The notes under the pieces: generated by a model | Told to the model about the DNA's origin: nothing | Databases searched by the model: none | What the model saw: only the letters and a program-made list of their open reading frames with translations | Program-made: the position numbers and the translations under genes | Assembly: GCA_964478235.1 (NCBI GenBank) | Contig: CAYZGX010000004.1 | Location: forward strand, 5,655 to 69,654 | Length of the DNA: 64,000 nucleotides | Reading direction: 5' to 3' | DNA from: 2-02-FULL-45-10 sp964478235 | GTDB lineage: Bacteria > Patescibacteriota > Patescibacteriia > Magasanikbacterales > GWA2-37-8 | In this document: one piece after another, positions 30,824-41,359 of the stretch | Position numbering within the stretch: position 1 is the stretch's first letter | Layout of the letters: every line of letters starts with the position of its first letter

Positions 30824-33800
30824 TTATTGCGCTGGAGCATCGGCTGGCACTACCACACGGCCAGTGCCATTACCAAATAATTGCCAAGAAGCTGGGCGAA
30901 TACTTTTTGTAATTCGATCAACACAAGCGTCCGCAAAACACCCACCCTTAGCCGGGTTACAAGACCCAGTACACCAACCCCAGTTATCTTGTGCATACAC
31001 TTTTGGTTGGAAGACACAGAAACCGTTAGCAAAACTTCCGCCACCAGCCCCAATGTTACACAAGCCGTTTGGCTGACTAGTATCACTCGTGCTTCGGCAA
31101 TAGTTTTCACTCGCCTGATTACATTCGTAGACATGATTTTTGAATTGGTAATAGCCAGCGTTACACGTCTTGTCTTGGAGAATACCAAAGTGCTGTGACT
31201 GTCCAATGATTTCTGGACTACAAATGTCTAATGTTTGACAATCGTTGTTGCTGACGCAAGCAACAGTCGTCGTGACGCTAGCTGCCAACTCATTTGGGAA
31301 AACATTTTTCAGAATACAGCGTTTTGTCGCCGAGCCCGGAACAATCGCTTCACACGAACCATCTTTAGCCCCGCGTTGGTTGCGGTAATATGACGGATCG
31401 CCCGAGATATAATCATCACGAGTGTTGTCGCTATCGCCCCAATTGACGGCTAATTTACGAATCGGCATTTGATTGTTATCAGCAAAGGCAAAGAAGCGAA
31501 GCGAGACTGGTGTCCCAGCAGCAACCGGCACAATACCACCGGTATAGAACTGGTTATTAGCAAACACGGTGATACCTTTCCCGCCTTCCTGACAACGCTC
31601 TTTTCCACCAACAAATCGGCAGTTGCCGACAGCGAGGACGGTTGGAGCAAACCCAGAAGTACCGCGCACATCCCAGCCGTCGCCTTCTTCTTGGTAGGAT
31701 TCTGGTGTATAACCACCGGTTGTTTTGGTTCGACAAGTTTGTTCACAGACAGCAGTGCGTTGCGCATCGCCTAACATTGCTGTGGCGCTACAATAATTAG
31801 CGTTAGATAATTCGCCTCCACCAGAACTCGAGATAAAACAATCAGCCGGCACTGAGCAAGCCTGACCTTCCATAGCAGCATTATAATCAATTTGATCATC
31901 AGAATTTGGCGGACGATAGCAAACCTGTGAATTGGTTGGGAATGTTGGACGAGACAATTCAAAACGAGTCGCTTTGGCAAAAATCTTTTTAAGTTGTGTT
32001 ACAAAACGATCATCTTCTTGCTGATACCCAACCGCTGTAGCATCACTGTCAAAATAGGTTTTAACTTTTCTATCATTTGGACTATCAAAATACTCACCAA
32101 TTGTGCATTTATATTGAGGATCAAACATGCGAGATTTGATAACCACTGCTCCCGGACCAAATCCGCTCAAACCAACATTAAGTGAAGTGGCGCTATACGG
32201 CAAACAATCACCACTTATTGAAGGGAAGGCATTTTCATCAACTTGCTTCCATAGATTTTGAGTAAAGCCCACAATAGTACTTGGATTATCCCCTGTCTCG
32301 TACAGTACCTTACAGCGATCTTCTGTTCGCTTTACTTCGAACTGCCCTGGGAATTCAGCTGGGTAATTACCAACTGGTCGCCAATAGATACTAGACTCTG
32401 GCTTGACGCAATCAAAGCTGATTCTGATTTCGTCTTCACCGGCTGTATCAGGTCCACAGGCTGGAACTGGTTGTTTGTTAATAAGTGTTACTTTTGGAAC
32501 AAGTCCTGGTGCACACGCATCTTGCAGATTTCTCTCAACACTCCAATCAGCCATGTTTTTAACATAGTTAGTAGAGCCAGCGACCATACAAGCCCAAGCG
32601 CCACCATCAAGTGTACACTCACTATTGTCACTACCTCGGTAGGTACCGTTTCTTACCAACGCTATCGCTTCGGCCAAGCTTACCATATCACCATTAGCAT
32701 TCTTAAATTTATTAATGATATCATTTTGACTCACAGCGCCATTAAACGAGCCGCCATTAAAGAATTTTCCGTCACAATCGAGGTAATACGACAAGTTCGA
32801 TGCATAGCCATACACCGCTTCCCAACGCTCAGACTGCGCGCAGTAGGTCGGCCCACCCTCAGCATACCCCAACTTACCAGCATCAAAACCGGCTTCCACA
32901 AATTGGTTGTAGAGATCAGCGGTACCATTGGTGCGCCCCGGGAACCAGGTGAGACACTGTTGGTCGTCTGGGTTGCCGTAGAGAACGCTGCGAGAATCTG
33001 TTTCTAAGCAATATCCGCGGTAGCCAAGCAATTTAGAGCTATTTGTTTGACGCTGACAAGTACCATCCGGTGCGCAGTCACTATTTTGCGTACAGACTTT
33101 TTCTTGACTATCGGCTGTACGACCATTAGAACCACCGACACACAAACCAACCGGAACACCGGCCACACGACACAAACCACCACCACTGCTACACTGGCTA
33201 TCTTCGGTACACCCGGTGACCTCAGTATCATCAGTATAATCACCACCAACACAGACCAGACCGACTGAGGCTGCTGGAGCTTTTATTAAACCTTCCGTCA
33301 TGTTTGGCTTCTCGCGATTCCAATAGCGCACGAGGGCATCACCATAGTTGACTTTGGTGTAATCACAGTCACAAGCTGTATTTGACGGAGAGCCATCGAG
33401 GCCTGGAACGGCAGTTTCGCCACACTTGTTGGCGAGGCCGTACACGGCGTTGTTGTTTTTGAGGAACGTGGTGAATGGGAACGGAGCATCTTTTTCTGGA
33501 TAGCCACGGCAAATCTGACTTTGAGCTTTTTCAAGTTCGCCAAAATCATTTTTACCATCAATGGTGCGAACGCAAGTTTTGTTGATACACAAACCTTGGT
33601 TGGTGAGTTTGCCACACACCTGACCATCTACTTTACACGAAGTACTCTTGTTTTGCTGAGTGATTGATAAGCCATCAGGGCAGTTTTGTCCACCACAAGG
33701 AATCGGCTTGATTAAACGGTAATCTTTTTTATCTGACGATGAAGTGAAGTTGATATCGGTCAATTCTTCAACTGGGTAGAGGCCTAAGATTGAGTAGCCA

Positions 33801-36800
33801 GTATAATCCATACCCGACCAGCCGATAGAGCGACTGCGGTAAATATCTTCGTTCAATACTTGGTTGGAGTAGTTGCTCTGCACCCAGCGCTTACATCCGC
33901 CGTTGCCATCTGACTCAGCACAGCGCTGAACATTCTCACAGATATCTTTATATTTACCTGTGTCACGATCAAAAACAGTCTTGGAACCCTGACATTGCAA
34001 CCATTCACCACATTCGCGATCGCGATTTACTTTGATGATGATATTACCGTCGTTAGCTGGATCAGCGGTCACTGGAGCTGGCACTTTGCGACCATTGTTG
34101 GCTTCGCTCGAAGCGTAGAGCGCTTTGGTGTTAAAGAATTTATTTGGATTGTCTACTTGATCAAAGACAGCACAGCCTTCTTTTTGGCTTACCTGACCAG
34201 CACAATCCCCTTCGCTCACGCGATTATCTTTCAAGAAATAGTACGATTTATTATTATCCGTGCGGTCGACAAACTGCGTACACGCATTTTGGTTAGTTGG
34301 ACATTCACCAACAAAATTATTATATTGTGTGTTTTCCGAAGACCACAGACTATATTCACCATTACTCAAATAGTTGCGATAACATGGTTGTGAGCCGACG
34401 TCGGTACAGGTATTACCAGCGCCACATTGGCTGTCTTGACTACAGTTCTTCCCAGCATCATTACTACAGACACCAACACCTTTCCAGAACCAACCGTCGG
34501 ATTGAACGGTGGTGAACCCCGCCCCGGTTGGGACTTTTACCGGCACACCCTTGGCATAGGCACAGACTTTTTGTCCAGTGATAGCTGGATCTTTGAAATA
34601 ACGAGTATCCGCACCGTCACTATAGGCGTTACAGCCAACAGCCTCAGCTCCGCAAAGCGCTGTGTCATAGAGAGCTGGGTCATTTTTGATAAGTGCTGTC
34701 GTAAACTGAGCACCGCCTGGGGTCAATTGCTGAGCGCCAGCAAAGGTACAGCCGAGATCGGCTTGATTACACGTGGCCGCCTGGTTAGCTACCAAATACA
34801 TTGGGTAGGTGCTAGTGGTGTCGGAAGGGATATAAATAGTGGACGAAACAAAGCCGTTGCTTGCCCCGCCTGAGAAGGTGGAAATGGCAGTTTTTATTTG
34901 CGCTGCTTCGTGGCCACGAACAGTAATATAACAGCCGGTATCGCCAGTTGGGATAACACAGGAAAAAGCTTCGCCGCCAATAGTAACTTGAGCGGTTGAA
35001 CCGCCACGACCAGGAACCCAGACGTTATTAGCCGAGGCTTTGGTTTGTGATGGGGTGTTTTTGGTATCTAGAACAGCGGTACAGCCAATAGCATTTTCGC
35101 GACACAAATAACTGAAACCAGTCAAATAGTAGTTACGGTTATTTTGATCAGCGTAAGCCGAGCAACCGAGTGCCTCACCGGGCAAATTATCGGCGACATC
35201 GCTATCACAAATTGGATCAACGCTGAGTGATTTTTTAACTAAATACTGAAGATCGCGCACGCGAACGACACGAACGTTATCTACAAACAACTGGGTGTTT
35301 GGCTGAGTACCCACAAACGAGATTTGTGTTGTTGAGGTGGTGTTGGAATAGGTAAACGGACCAACGCGGTAGGTGTTCCAAGTGTCGTTGACCGGAGTGG
35401 CACCGACCGGCTGAGTCATTCCACCAACCCGCACCGAAATTGATCCGACATTGCCTTTGGCCCAGAAGGTGAGGTCATAGGTTTGCCCAGGAATAAGGGT
35501 GGTGGCGCGAGAAATTCCAGCAGCCGCAACAGCTGAGAAAGAGTGCTCGTTGACCCGAACAGATTCACTTGATAACGCTCCACCGCCCCAAGCCGACAAG
35601 GCTGACGTTGAAGTGACATTTTCAAAAGTGTCATTGAAGATAATTTCTACATTGTTACCAGCGTTGCCTTTATAGGCACGGCAGGTGTCAGCACTCGCTG
35701 AACAACTGCGACTTACTCCAGCGGTGTTTTCAGCACCACCTGGGAGACCATCATAGAAACAACTACCTTCGCGGTATTCACCATTTTGGAAACATAATTT
35801 ACAAACCCCTACTCCACCACTGGTGTCCCAGAAACCTTTAGCATCTGAACACGAGCCGGCAGTGTTGGTGGAGCCGTCAGAAACAGTATAGAAATCATTA
35901 GTGCTCAAACGATATGGCGTACAGGATTCGCTTACTGGGATAGTGTTAGACAGCAGGCGGTAGTAGACTTTTCCACTATCATCATTAAATTGACGACAAT
36001 CGAGCGGTGCTGTGCCGTTCTTATATGATGTTTCAGTACATGAAGCGAGCTGTTCAGCTAACTCAGCGGTAGTTTTAAAAGAATATTTTGGCGCTCCAAG
36101 CGGACCATTAGAAATATCTTTATTTTCTACCAAAAGATAGGTTTTTAGTTGGAAACCACCTTGCACTGAACCTTCGTAGGTAATAAAATTCTTACCCGCT
36201 TCTTTGCTTGGGTGGGCGCAGGTGCGCAAATAAGAAAAGTATTCAGTCTTTTCGAGGCCGCCTTGAGTGGTGCTCAAATTGGTGAAAGCGCTACAGCCTT
36301 CGTCAACCGCGGCACAAGCAGTACCAGACGATGGAATAATATAGGCAACACTTTGACCGCTTGAATAGGTACTTGGCATTTCGCGATACGCATCGTAGCC
36401 GATACATTTAGCGTCACACTGATCGTTCCAATCAACTTGATTGCCGATGACTTCAGCTGGGGTGAATTTCCCCGGCACACGCTCACTACCCCCGATAGTT
36501 GGAGTGTAAAAATTACAATTTACTTCTTCAGGAATACAGACACCGGAATAGTCTTTACAACTTGCTGAGCCATCAAGACGCGCTAAATCGGCGACAGTCA
36601 TTGGCTGATCAACCATTAGCGTCGTTGGGTCGGCGTCGTAACATTTCAAATAGTCTGGAGCCTTTTTAACAAACAACGACTCCCCTGTCCCCGCTACTTT
36701 GAACGCTGAACAGCCAGCTGACCCGGCGGAACAACTGGTGGAAACTTTATTGTTGAAATAAATACCGGTATTAGTGTCGTTGACAGAGCTGAAGGCACCT

Positions 36801-38704
36801 GGGGCAACCCAACTACCATTGGCGTTTTGAGTGAGACTATAGGCACGGCAGCCGACATTTTCTTGAGTACATGAAGCAGTATCGAGCGTGCGATACAAAT
36901 AAGCTGCCTGACGGCCATTGGCGTCGGTGAAAGCACGACAGGTGGCATACTGTGGGGCACACGTCTGCGCATCAAACTTCCAAGTATTTTTTTCGCGAGT
37001 GCAGTACGCAAAATCATTACAATTGCCATTGGCATCAAAGGCAACACAGGTCTGAACATCAACACATTCTTGGAGGCGATCTGGCACGCCGTTGGTCAAA
37101 ATGTTTGGGCCGTAGACCAAAGCGTTACATTTAGCTGGCGGAACTTTGAGCACCCAACTTGGATCAACTAAATGACAGAACGGGAAGTTGGAACTGGCGA
37201 TACTTGGATCGGTTTGGCATTTCAAAAAGCCGTCAACCACTTCGGAAAGTCTCCATGGGCGATCTGGACTACTGTTTTTGGCGGCAATTTCAAAACCGAG
37301 CGGTAAAATACGCAATTGGCGCAACACTTGGATATTGCTATAACAGTAGGCTTTGTTGAAACAATCTTTATCTTTGTTACGACCGTCGTTTTCAGCTGGA
37401 GGCAAGAGATACCAGTCGCCATGGAGCCAGCCTTGCGCAATCGCTTCTTGGATAGTCACCGGCTTGCCAAGCTGAGCTTGTTTGAAAGCCACGACCATCT
37501 GGTCATCCATGCGACAATTGTAGAGTCCTGGATTTTCAGGGCAGTTGCTAAGCTGAGAAATAAGATCAAAACTTTCTACCGAATCAATTTTTACTGCTTG
37601 CAAATAACTAAAGAAGCTTTGGGCCACAGCAACACCACCGCCAGCAATACCATAGAACTCCCCAGCCAAGCCTTGTTGACTCTGGGCAAATGGACCGCCA
37701 GCTGTTCCGCCACTCGCTGGACACTTATCTCCAATACAACCAGCACCAAAGGGTAAAACACCTTTTTCTTGGAAGTTTTTGACCGCTGTACCCACCAGGG
37801 TATTTAAAAACAAAGATAAGGCCGCTGGAATGACCTTAATATCTCCGTTAGCTAGCAAAGCATTCAACTGATCGTTGGTGGCTTTTTGCTCTTTATCTGG
37901 AGTGTTGGCTTTGAATTGTTCGGCGATAAGCGGAGCGGGCGTCTGGATGTCACCGCTAACTTTACTTTCTTTAGCTTTAAAACCTTGTCCTTCTTGGCGA
38001 TCAAGGAGGAGGGCTTCTTTTTGTTGTTTAATGACATTGTTAATTTTTTCAGTGGTCTGACCGTAGAGACCGAGCGGACTGTCGTCAGTCGAGAGAGATA
38101 AACTAAATTGTTTGCTTAGTTGCGCCGTGCCACCATATTTACTTTTCCAAGCATCGCCATCGAGCCAAGTTTTGGTGAAATTAGAAAAAGTACAATTAGG
38201 GGTGCCTTGTGGGCCAGCAAATGTTGGGCCGGTAAACTGGGTGCGGAGACCGACTTTGAAAGCTAAGTCTAATTTAACATCGGGAATTTTACACAAATTA
38301 ATACCACCAGCTTTACCAAGCTCATCAAGGGCAGTGCCAGCAGCGCCGTCGGCAACAGAAGATAAATAGTCGCCAAAACCTTTGGTTTGGGCAAGTGGGG
38401 TTTGACCATTACCGCCAGTCGCGAGCCACACTGCTGAATCATAGGCCACTTTACGGATAGCATAACCTACTGCCCGAACCACAGCGTTGACTGAAGCAGC
38501 TTTTAAACCTTCCCAAATAATAGTGAGGATGTCGTCTGCAGCTTTTGGAATATCGCTCGTCACAGTCACTGGAATTTGTGCTGAAGCAACCTGCGGAACC
38601 AAAATCGCCCCAAAACTGCTCACAGCAACGACAGCCACCATAGCCCAGGTGGTGAGAATTTTAGAAATCTTGGAAAACATACGTGGATGTACCGTTTTGA
38701 ACAA
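30824..38704 (-). CDS. Giant secreted cysteine-rich repeat protein (2626 aa)
   Basis: A 2626-aa secreted protein. The signal peptide runs to about residue 42 (a hydrophobic stretch WAMVAVVAVSSFGAILV, then VASAQ). Residues 43-520 form a conserved-looking head with few cysteines and Ala/Val-rich segments that may insert in or contact the membrane. From about 520 to the end cysteines are dense. Between about 570 and 1515 a degenerate module recurs at least ten times: C, 4-8 residues, G/A-C-x-A-Y/F, often followed by a Y-Y strand (GCRAY, GCSAF, GCSAY, GCNAY, GCAVF). Later parts carry DSQC/NSDC motifs. One copy of an extracellular-type domain (near 1030-1150, NNVEIIFNDTFENV) looks like a carbohydrate-binding jelly roll. 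It lies 3 bp after the calcium-repeat gene and next to the T4SS-like operon. Probably a surface fibre, adhesin or secretion partner; unproven. Confidence 0.85.
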   Translation of the reverse strand: MFKTVHPRMFSKISKILTTWAMVAVVAVSSFGAILVPQVASAQIPVTVTSDIPKAADDILTIIWEGLKAASVNAVVRAVGYAIRKVAYDSAVWLATGGNGQTPLAQTKGFGDYLSSVADGAAGTALDELGKAGGINLCKIPDVKLDLAFKVGLRTQFTGPTFAGPQGTPNCTFSNFTKTWLDGDAWKSKYGGTAQLSKQFSLSLSTDDSPLGLYGQTTEKINNVIKQQKEALLLDRQEGQGFKAKESKVSGDIQTPAPLIAEQFKANTPDKEQKATNDQLNALLANGDIKVIPAALSLFLNTLVGTAVKNFQEKGVLPFGAGCIGDKCPASGGTAGGPFAQSQQGLAGEFYGIAGGGVAVAQSFFSYLQAVKIDSVESFDLISQLSNCPENPGLYNCRMDDQMVVAFKQAQLGKPVTIQEAIAQGWLHGDWYLLPPAENDGRNKDKDCFNKAYCYSNIQVLRQLRILPLGFEIAAKNSSPDRPWRLSEVVDGFLKCQTDPSIASSNFPFCHLVDPSWVLKVPPAKCNALVYGPNILTNGVPDRLQECVDVQTCVAFDANGNCNDFAYCTREKNTWKFDAQTCAPQYATCRAFTDANGRQAAYLYRTLDTASCTQENVGCRAYSLTQNANGSWVAPGAFSSVNDTNTGIYFNNKVSTSCSAGSAGCSAFKVAGTGESLFVKKAPDYLKCYDADPTTLMVDQPMTVADLARLDGSASCKDYSGVCIPEEVNCNFYTPTIGGSERVPGKFTPAEVIGNQVDWNDQCDAKCIGYDAYREMPSTYSSGQSVAYIIPSSGTACAAVDEGCSAFTNLSTTQGGLEKTEYFSYLRTCAHPSKEAGKNFITYEGSVQGGFQLKTYLLVENKDISNGPLGAPKYSFKTTAELAEQLASCTETSYKNGTAPLDCRQFNDDSGKVYYRLLSNTIPVSESCTPYRLSTNDFYTVSDGSTNTAGSCSDAKGFWDTSGGVGVCKLCFQNGEYREGSCFYDGLPGGAENTAGVSRSCSASADTCRAYKGNAGNNVEIIFNDTFENVTSTSALSAWGGGALSSESVRVNEHSFSAVAAAGISRATTLIPGQTYDLTFWAKGNVGSISVRVGGMTQPVGATPVNDTWNTYRVGPFTYSNTTSTTQISFVGTQPNTQLFVDNVRVVRVRDLQYLVKKSLSVDPICDSDVADNLPGEALGCSAYADQNNRNYYLTGFSYLCRENAIGCTAVLDTKNTPSQTKASANNVWVPGRGGSTAQVTIGGEAFSCVIPTGDTGCYITVRGHEAAQIKTAISTFSGGASNGFVSSTIYIPSDTTSTYPMYLVANQAATCNQADLGCTFAGAQQLTPGGAQFTTALIKNDPALYDTALCGAEAVGCNAYSDGADTRYFKDPAITGQKVCAYAKGVPVKVPTGAGFTTVQSDGWFWKGVGVCSNDAGKNCSQDSQCGAGNTCTDVGSQPCYRNYLSNGEYSLWSSENTQYNNFVGECPTNQNACTQFVDRTDNNKSYYFLKDNRVSEGDCAGQVSQKEGCAVFDQVDNPNKFFNTKALYASSEANNGRKVPAPVTADPANDGNIIIKVNRDRECGEWLQCQGSKTVFDRDTGKYKDICENVQRCAESDGNGGCKRWVQSNYSNQVLNEDIYRSRSIGWSGMDYTGYSILGLYPVEELTDINFTSSSDKKDYRLIKPIPCGGQNCPDGLSITQQNKSTSCKVDGQVCGKLTNQGLCINKTCVRTIDGKNDFGELEKAQSQICRGYPEKDAPFPFTTFLKNNNAVYGLANKCGETAVPGLDGSPSNTACDCDYTKVNYGDALVRYWNREKPNMTEGLIKAPAASVGLVCVGGDYTDDTEVTGCTEDSQCSSGGGLCRVAGVPVGLCVGGSNGRTADSQEKVCTQNSDCAPDGTCQRQTNSSKLLGYRGYCLETDSRSVLYGNPDDQQCLTWFPGRTNGTADLYNQFVEAGFDAGKLGYAEGGPTYCAQSERWEAVYGYASNLSYYLDCDGKFFNGGSFNGAVSQNDIINKFKNANGDMVSLAEAIALVRNGTYRGSDNSECTLDGGAWACMVAGSTNYVKNMADWSVERNLQDACAPGLVPKVTLINKQPVPACGPDTAGEDEIRISFDCVKPESSIYWRPVGNYPAEFPGQFEVKRTEDRCKVLYETGDNPSTIVGFTQNLWKQVDENAFPSISGDCLPYSATSLNVGLSGFGPGAVVIKSRMFDPQYKCTIGEYFDSPNDRKVKTYFDSDATAVGYQQEDDRFVTQLKKIFAKATRFELSRPTFPTNSQVCYRPPNSDDQIDYNAAMEGQACSVPADCFISSSGGGELSNANYCSATAMLGDAQRTAVCEQTCRTKTTGGYTPESYQEEGDGWDVRGTSGFAPTVLAVGNCRFVGGKERCQEGGKGITVFANNQFYTGGIVPVAAGTPVSLRFFAFADNNQMPIRKLAVNWGDSDNTRDDYISGDPSYYRNQRGAKDGSCEAIVPGSATKRCILKNVFPNELAASVTTTVACVSNNDCQTLDICSPEIIGQSQHFGILQDKTCNAGYYQFKNHVYECNQASENYCRSTSDTSQPNGLCNIGAGGGSFANGFCVFQPKVYAQDNWGWCTGSCNPAKGGCFADACVDRITKSIRPASWQLFGNGTGRVVVPADAPAQ

Positions 38705-38707
38705 TGA

Positions 38708-39322
38708 TTAAGGGCGTGGCGATGTTTTGGCACTCGAGCTAGCATAGGCCGCGGCGGCCATAGCCAACAATTCTTTATCACTTAGACTTTTAACTACTGC
38801 TTCATCAAGACCACCGGCAATAAGGAGTGACCGCACCTGCGCTGGATCAGATAACACCGAGCGAATATCTCCTGTTTCAGAAACATCTATCATTTGGGGC
38901 TCAACGAGAGTTGAGGTGGCACTAATCGACAAATTACCTTCTCCAGATACAATTGGATTGTCGCATTGTTGTCCAGCTGGGCAGTTTGGATTTTGTCCTT
39001 TTTCAACTTCCTGCTTATCACTCACACCATCAGAGTCAGTATCTTTCAAATACGGACTGGTCTGGTATACATATAATTCATCAAAATCATTGAGGCCATC
39101 AAAATCAGTATCACGAAAACGAAGCGCTTCTGGCGAATTAACTTCGTCTTTCAAACTTCCTGGAACAGTGTTCGTTAGGGCAAATGGCGCATAGAGACGA
39201 TTGCGGATTTGAAGCGCCCCAAGAGCCACGCTAATAAGCGCAAAAATGAGCAGTAAAGCTACGCCGAGCTTCTGCTCATGAGAAAACCGTGGCGGCAACG
39301 TTTCATTGTCCGTACCGTCCAT
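38708..39322 (-). CDS. Membrane-anchored protein with thrombospondin-3-like calcium repeats
   Basis: A 204-aa protein with one membrane helix near residues 17-38 (LGVALLLIFALISVALGAL). A surface part follows with Asp-rich calcium repeats: DTDFDGLNDFDEL and DTDSDGVSDKQEV, then KGQNPNCPAGQQC. This is the D-x-D-x-D-G pattern of thrombospondin type 3 repeats, also seen in the L,D-transpeptidase at 51175. The C-terminus has a helical region and a Ser/Ala tail. It is 3 bp upstream of the giant gene, so the two are co-expressed and may associate. A TATACT box (minus; plus 39350-39355) lies upstream, inside the space after rsmA. Confidence 0.82.
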   Translation of the reverse strand: MDGTDNETLPPRFSHEQKLGVALLLIFALISVALGALQIRNRLYAPFALTNTVPGSLKDEVNSPEALRFRDTDFDGLNDFDELYVYQTSPYLKDTDSDGVSDKQEVEKGQNPNCPAGQQCDNPIVSGEGNLSISATSTLVEPQMIDVSETGDIRSVLSDPAQVRSLLIAGGLDEAVVKSLSDKELLAMAAAAYASSSAKTSPRP

Positions 39323-39362
39323 AACGCAACAGTGTTAAAAACTGTACGTAGTATACCACAGT

Positions 39363-40205
39363 TTACAACTTGGTATAAGTGGATAAACGCTTGGCAAGGA
39401 GAATCCAATCTTCCATGGATACTTCTTGTGCTCGAGCCTCGAGCGGAATACCGAGTTCCACAAAAATATCCTGCACTTCCCCTTTATGTTTTTTGCCAAC
39501 AACTGGCAGAAGGTTTTTAATGAGTAATTTACGACGCTGGGCAAAACCGGCTTTGACCAAAGTGAAAAAAAAGTCACTATCTTTCTTGGCGATGAGCGGT
39601 TTTTGGTGTGGGGTGAGGGTAATAACCGCCGAATCAACGGCTGGCACCGGCCAAAACGATGTTTTTGGCACCTGAGCAGTAATAGTTGGCGTCGCGTAGA
39701 GCTGAACGGATAGAGCGAGGAGCGATAAATCTCCTGCCTGAGCACAGATGCGCTCAGCTACCTCTTTTTGCACCATACACACCAGCACAGTTGGCGGGAT
39801 GTCTAGTTCTAAAAAAAGTCGAATCACAGCTGAGGTGATCTGATAGGGTAAATTGGCAATAACTTTGTACGGCACTGGCGGGGGTTCAAAACTGTGAAGA
39901 ACATTCCCCCACACTACGGTCAAATTCTTGTACTGATCGCGCTTGGCCTCCCAATAGGGGGCGATTTTTTTCTCAATCTCATAACTTATCACGGTGCCGG
40001 CTTTTTCCACCAAAGGAATGGTGAGCACGCCAAAACCCGGACCAACCTCAACAACCGTGTCTCCACTCGAGACACTCCCCGCTTCGAGCATACTGGCGAT
40101 CACCTGCTCATCGAGCAAATAATTTTGACCGTACTTTTTGGACGGCGTGAGGCTGTATTTTTTACACAGCGACAAAAGATAATCAGGATTAAATAATTTC
40201 GACAT
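39363..40205 (-). CDS. rsmA: 16S rRNA dimethyladenosine transferase RsmA/KsgA
   Basis: A 280-aa SAM-dependent methyltransferase that dimethylates two adjacent adenosines in helix 45 of 16S rRNA, a late ribosome assembly checkpoint. Motif I is VVEVGPGFGVLTIPLVEKA near residue 53. The catalytic NLPYQITSAVIRLFLE (NLPY) lies near residue 119. An N-terminal KYGQNYLLDEQV stretch matches the family. The usual FWPVPAVDSAVI motif is present near 186. The start lies 8 bp after the DUF4015 gene's stop, within the prfB-tsaC-DUF4015-rsmA operon. Confidence 0.96.
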   Translation of the reverse strand: MSKLFNPDYLLSLCKKYSLTPSKKYGQNYLLDEQVIASMLEAGSVSSGDTVVEVGPGFGVLTIPLVEKAGTVISYEIEKKIAPYWEAKRDQYKNLTVVWGNVLHSFEPPPVPYKVIANLPYQITSAVIRLFLELDIPPTVLVCMVQKEVAERICAQAGDLSLLALSVQLYATPTITAQVPKTSFWPVPAVDSAVITLTPHQKPLIAKKDSDFFFTLVKAGFAQRRKLLIKNLLPVVGKKHKGEVQDIFVELGIPLEARAQEVSMEDWILLAKRLSTYTKL

Positions 40206-40213
40206 ACACTATA

Positions 40214-41356
40214 CTATTCAGCTTTAAGACCGGCATCAGTGTAGCGATTGGAGGCGTTCCACATCAACCAGCCAGCATTACTATATTTTTCAATTGTCTC
40301 AATTTGCGCTCGGATTTTTGAGGCATCATAGACTGCTCCGAGATGAAAAGCTTGAATCCACGGGCGCACCTCGGCGCGAGCACCAGCAAACCACGGCATG
40401 CCTTTTTGCATACCGTTATCAAAAACAAGCGCTGGGTGTTCGGCGGGATTTTTGAGTCCCAAATGCCCCGACGGATAGTGCGATGGATACATCATTGGCG
40501 CGATGTAATCAACTTCATTCACGGTATCGGCCAAACGCTGACCAATACTCATATCATCTTCGCCACTTTTTTCCATGACAAATCCAAACAAATCAAGTGA
40601 GGTCAAAACTGGCTCTGGCTTCATCTTGGCGTTCACATATTTATAAAATCTAGCCATGGTTTCATATTTTTTGCCCGTACTGCTCGCGTAGAGGACCTGG
40701 CTCATGTTACCATCAGACGGAAAGCGGACGTAGTCAAAATTAATTTCATCAAAACCATAGGTTGCCGCTTCTTTGGCTAGCGCGAGATTATACTCCCACA
40801 CTTCCTGCTTGGTAGGATCAACCCAGAGTAGTCCTTTATGATCATGCCACAAACCGCCACGCTTATCTTTGATCGCCCATTCGGGCTTGGCGCGAGCCAG
40901 GGCCGGATCTTGAAAAACAGTTTGTCGAGCAATCACATAAATAGCATTGTCGTGCAATGTCTTTATAATAGTTTCTAGATTTGGTAACCGATTGTCTTTT
41001 AGTTTTTTGTCAACTGCCAAGGGTACTTTGGTGTCGTAAAGTACAAGCCCGCTATAATCTTTAATATCAATAATCACACCATTTAATTCGGTGCGGTTAA
41101 TCAGGTCGATCATTTCAGCCATTTTTTTAGGACTCCCTGCTGAATAGGCAGTGAGGTAAATCGCTTTGACGGTTTGCCGAGCCGGCTTGCTTCGCTGAAC
41201 TGGCGGCGGAGCTTGTATTGGCGCAATAAGAGCTTGAGATATACCATAAATCTCCGCTCCAGCCTCTTTCCAGGCAGTAGCAACACCAAAAAAACTAACA
41301 CCAGCTACAACGAGCAAGCTGGTAAAAGAGACGGCTGGTGAAACCACCTGAGACAT
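40214..41356 (-). CDS. Putative glycoside hydrolase, DUF4015 (TIM barrel)
   Basis: A 380-aa secreted or membrane-anchored protein. It has one hydrophobic segment near residues 10-30 (FTSLLVVAGVSFFGVA), then the DUF4015/GH-like domain starting VKAIYLTAYSAGSPKKM. Barrel motifs include GVIIDIKDYSGLV, WVDPTKQEVWEYN, and GFDEINFDYVRFPSDG, the conserved core with candidate acidic catalytic residues. IAPMMYPSHYPSGHLG comes near the end. Such proteins are widespread in CPR and probably act on extracellular polysaccharide or peptidoglycan, though activity is not demonstrated here. 3 bp after tsaC. Confidence 0.9.
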   Translation of the reverse strand: MSQVVSPAVSFTSLLVVAGVSFFGVATAWKEAGAEIYGISQALIAPIQAPPPVQRSKPARQTVKAIYLTAYSAGSPKKMAEMIDLINRTELNGVIIDIKDYSGLVLYDTKVPLAVDKKLKDNRLPNLETIIKTLHDNAIYVIARQTVFQDPALARAKPEWAIKDKRGGLWHDHKGLLWVDPTKQEVWEYNLALAKEAATYGFDEINFDYVRFPSDGNMSQVLYASSTGKKYETMARFYKYVNAKMKPEPVLTSLDLFGFVMEKSGEDDMSIGQRLADTVNEVDYIAPMMYPSHYPSGHLGLKNPAEHPALVFDNGMQKGMPWFAGARAEVRPWIQAFHLGAVYDASKIRAQIETIEKYSNAGWLMWNASNRYTDAGLKAE

Positions 41357-41359
41357 AGT

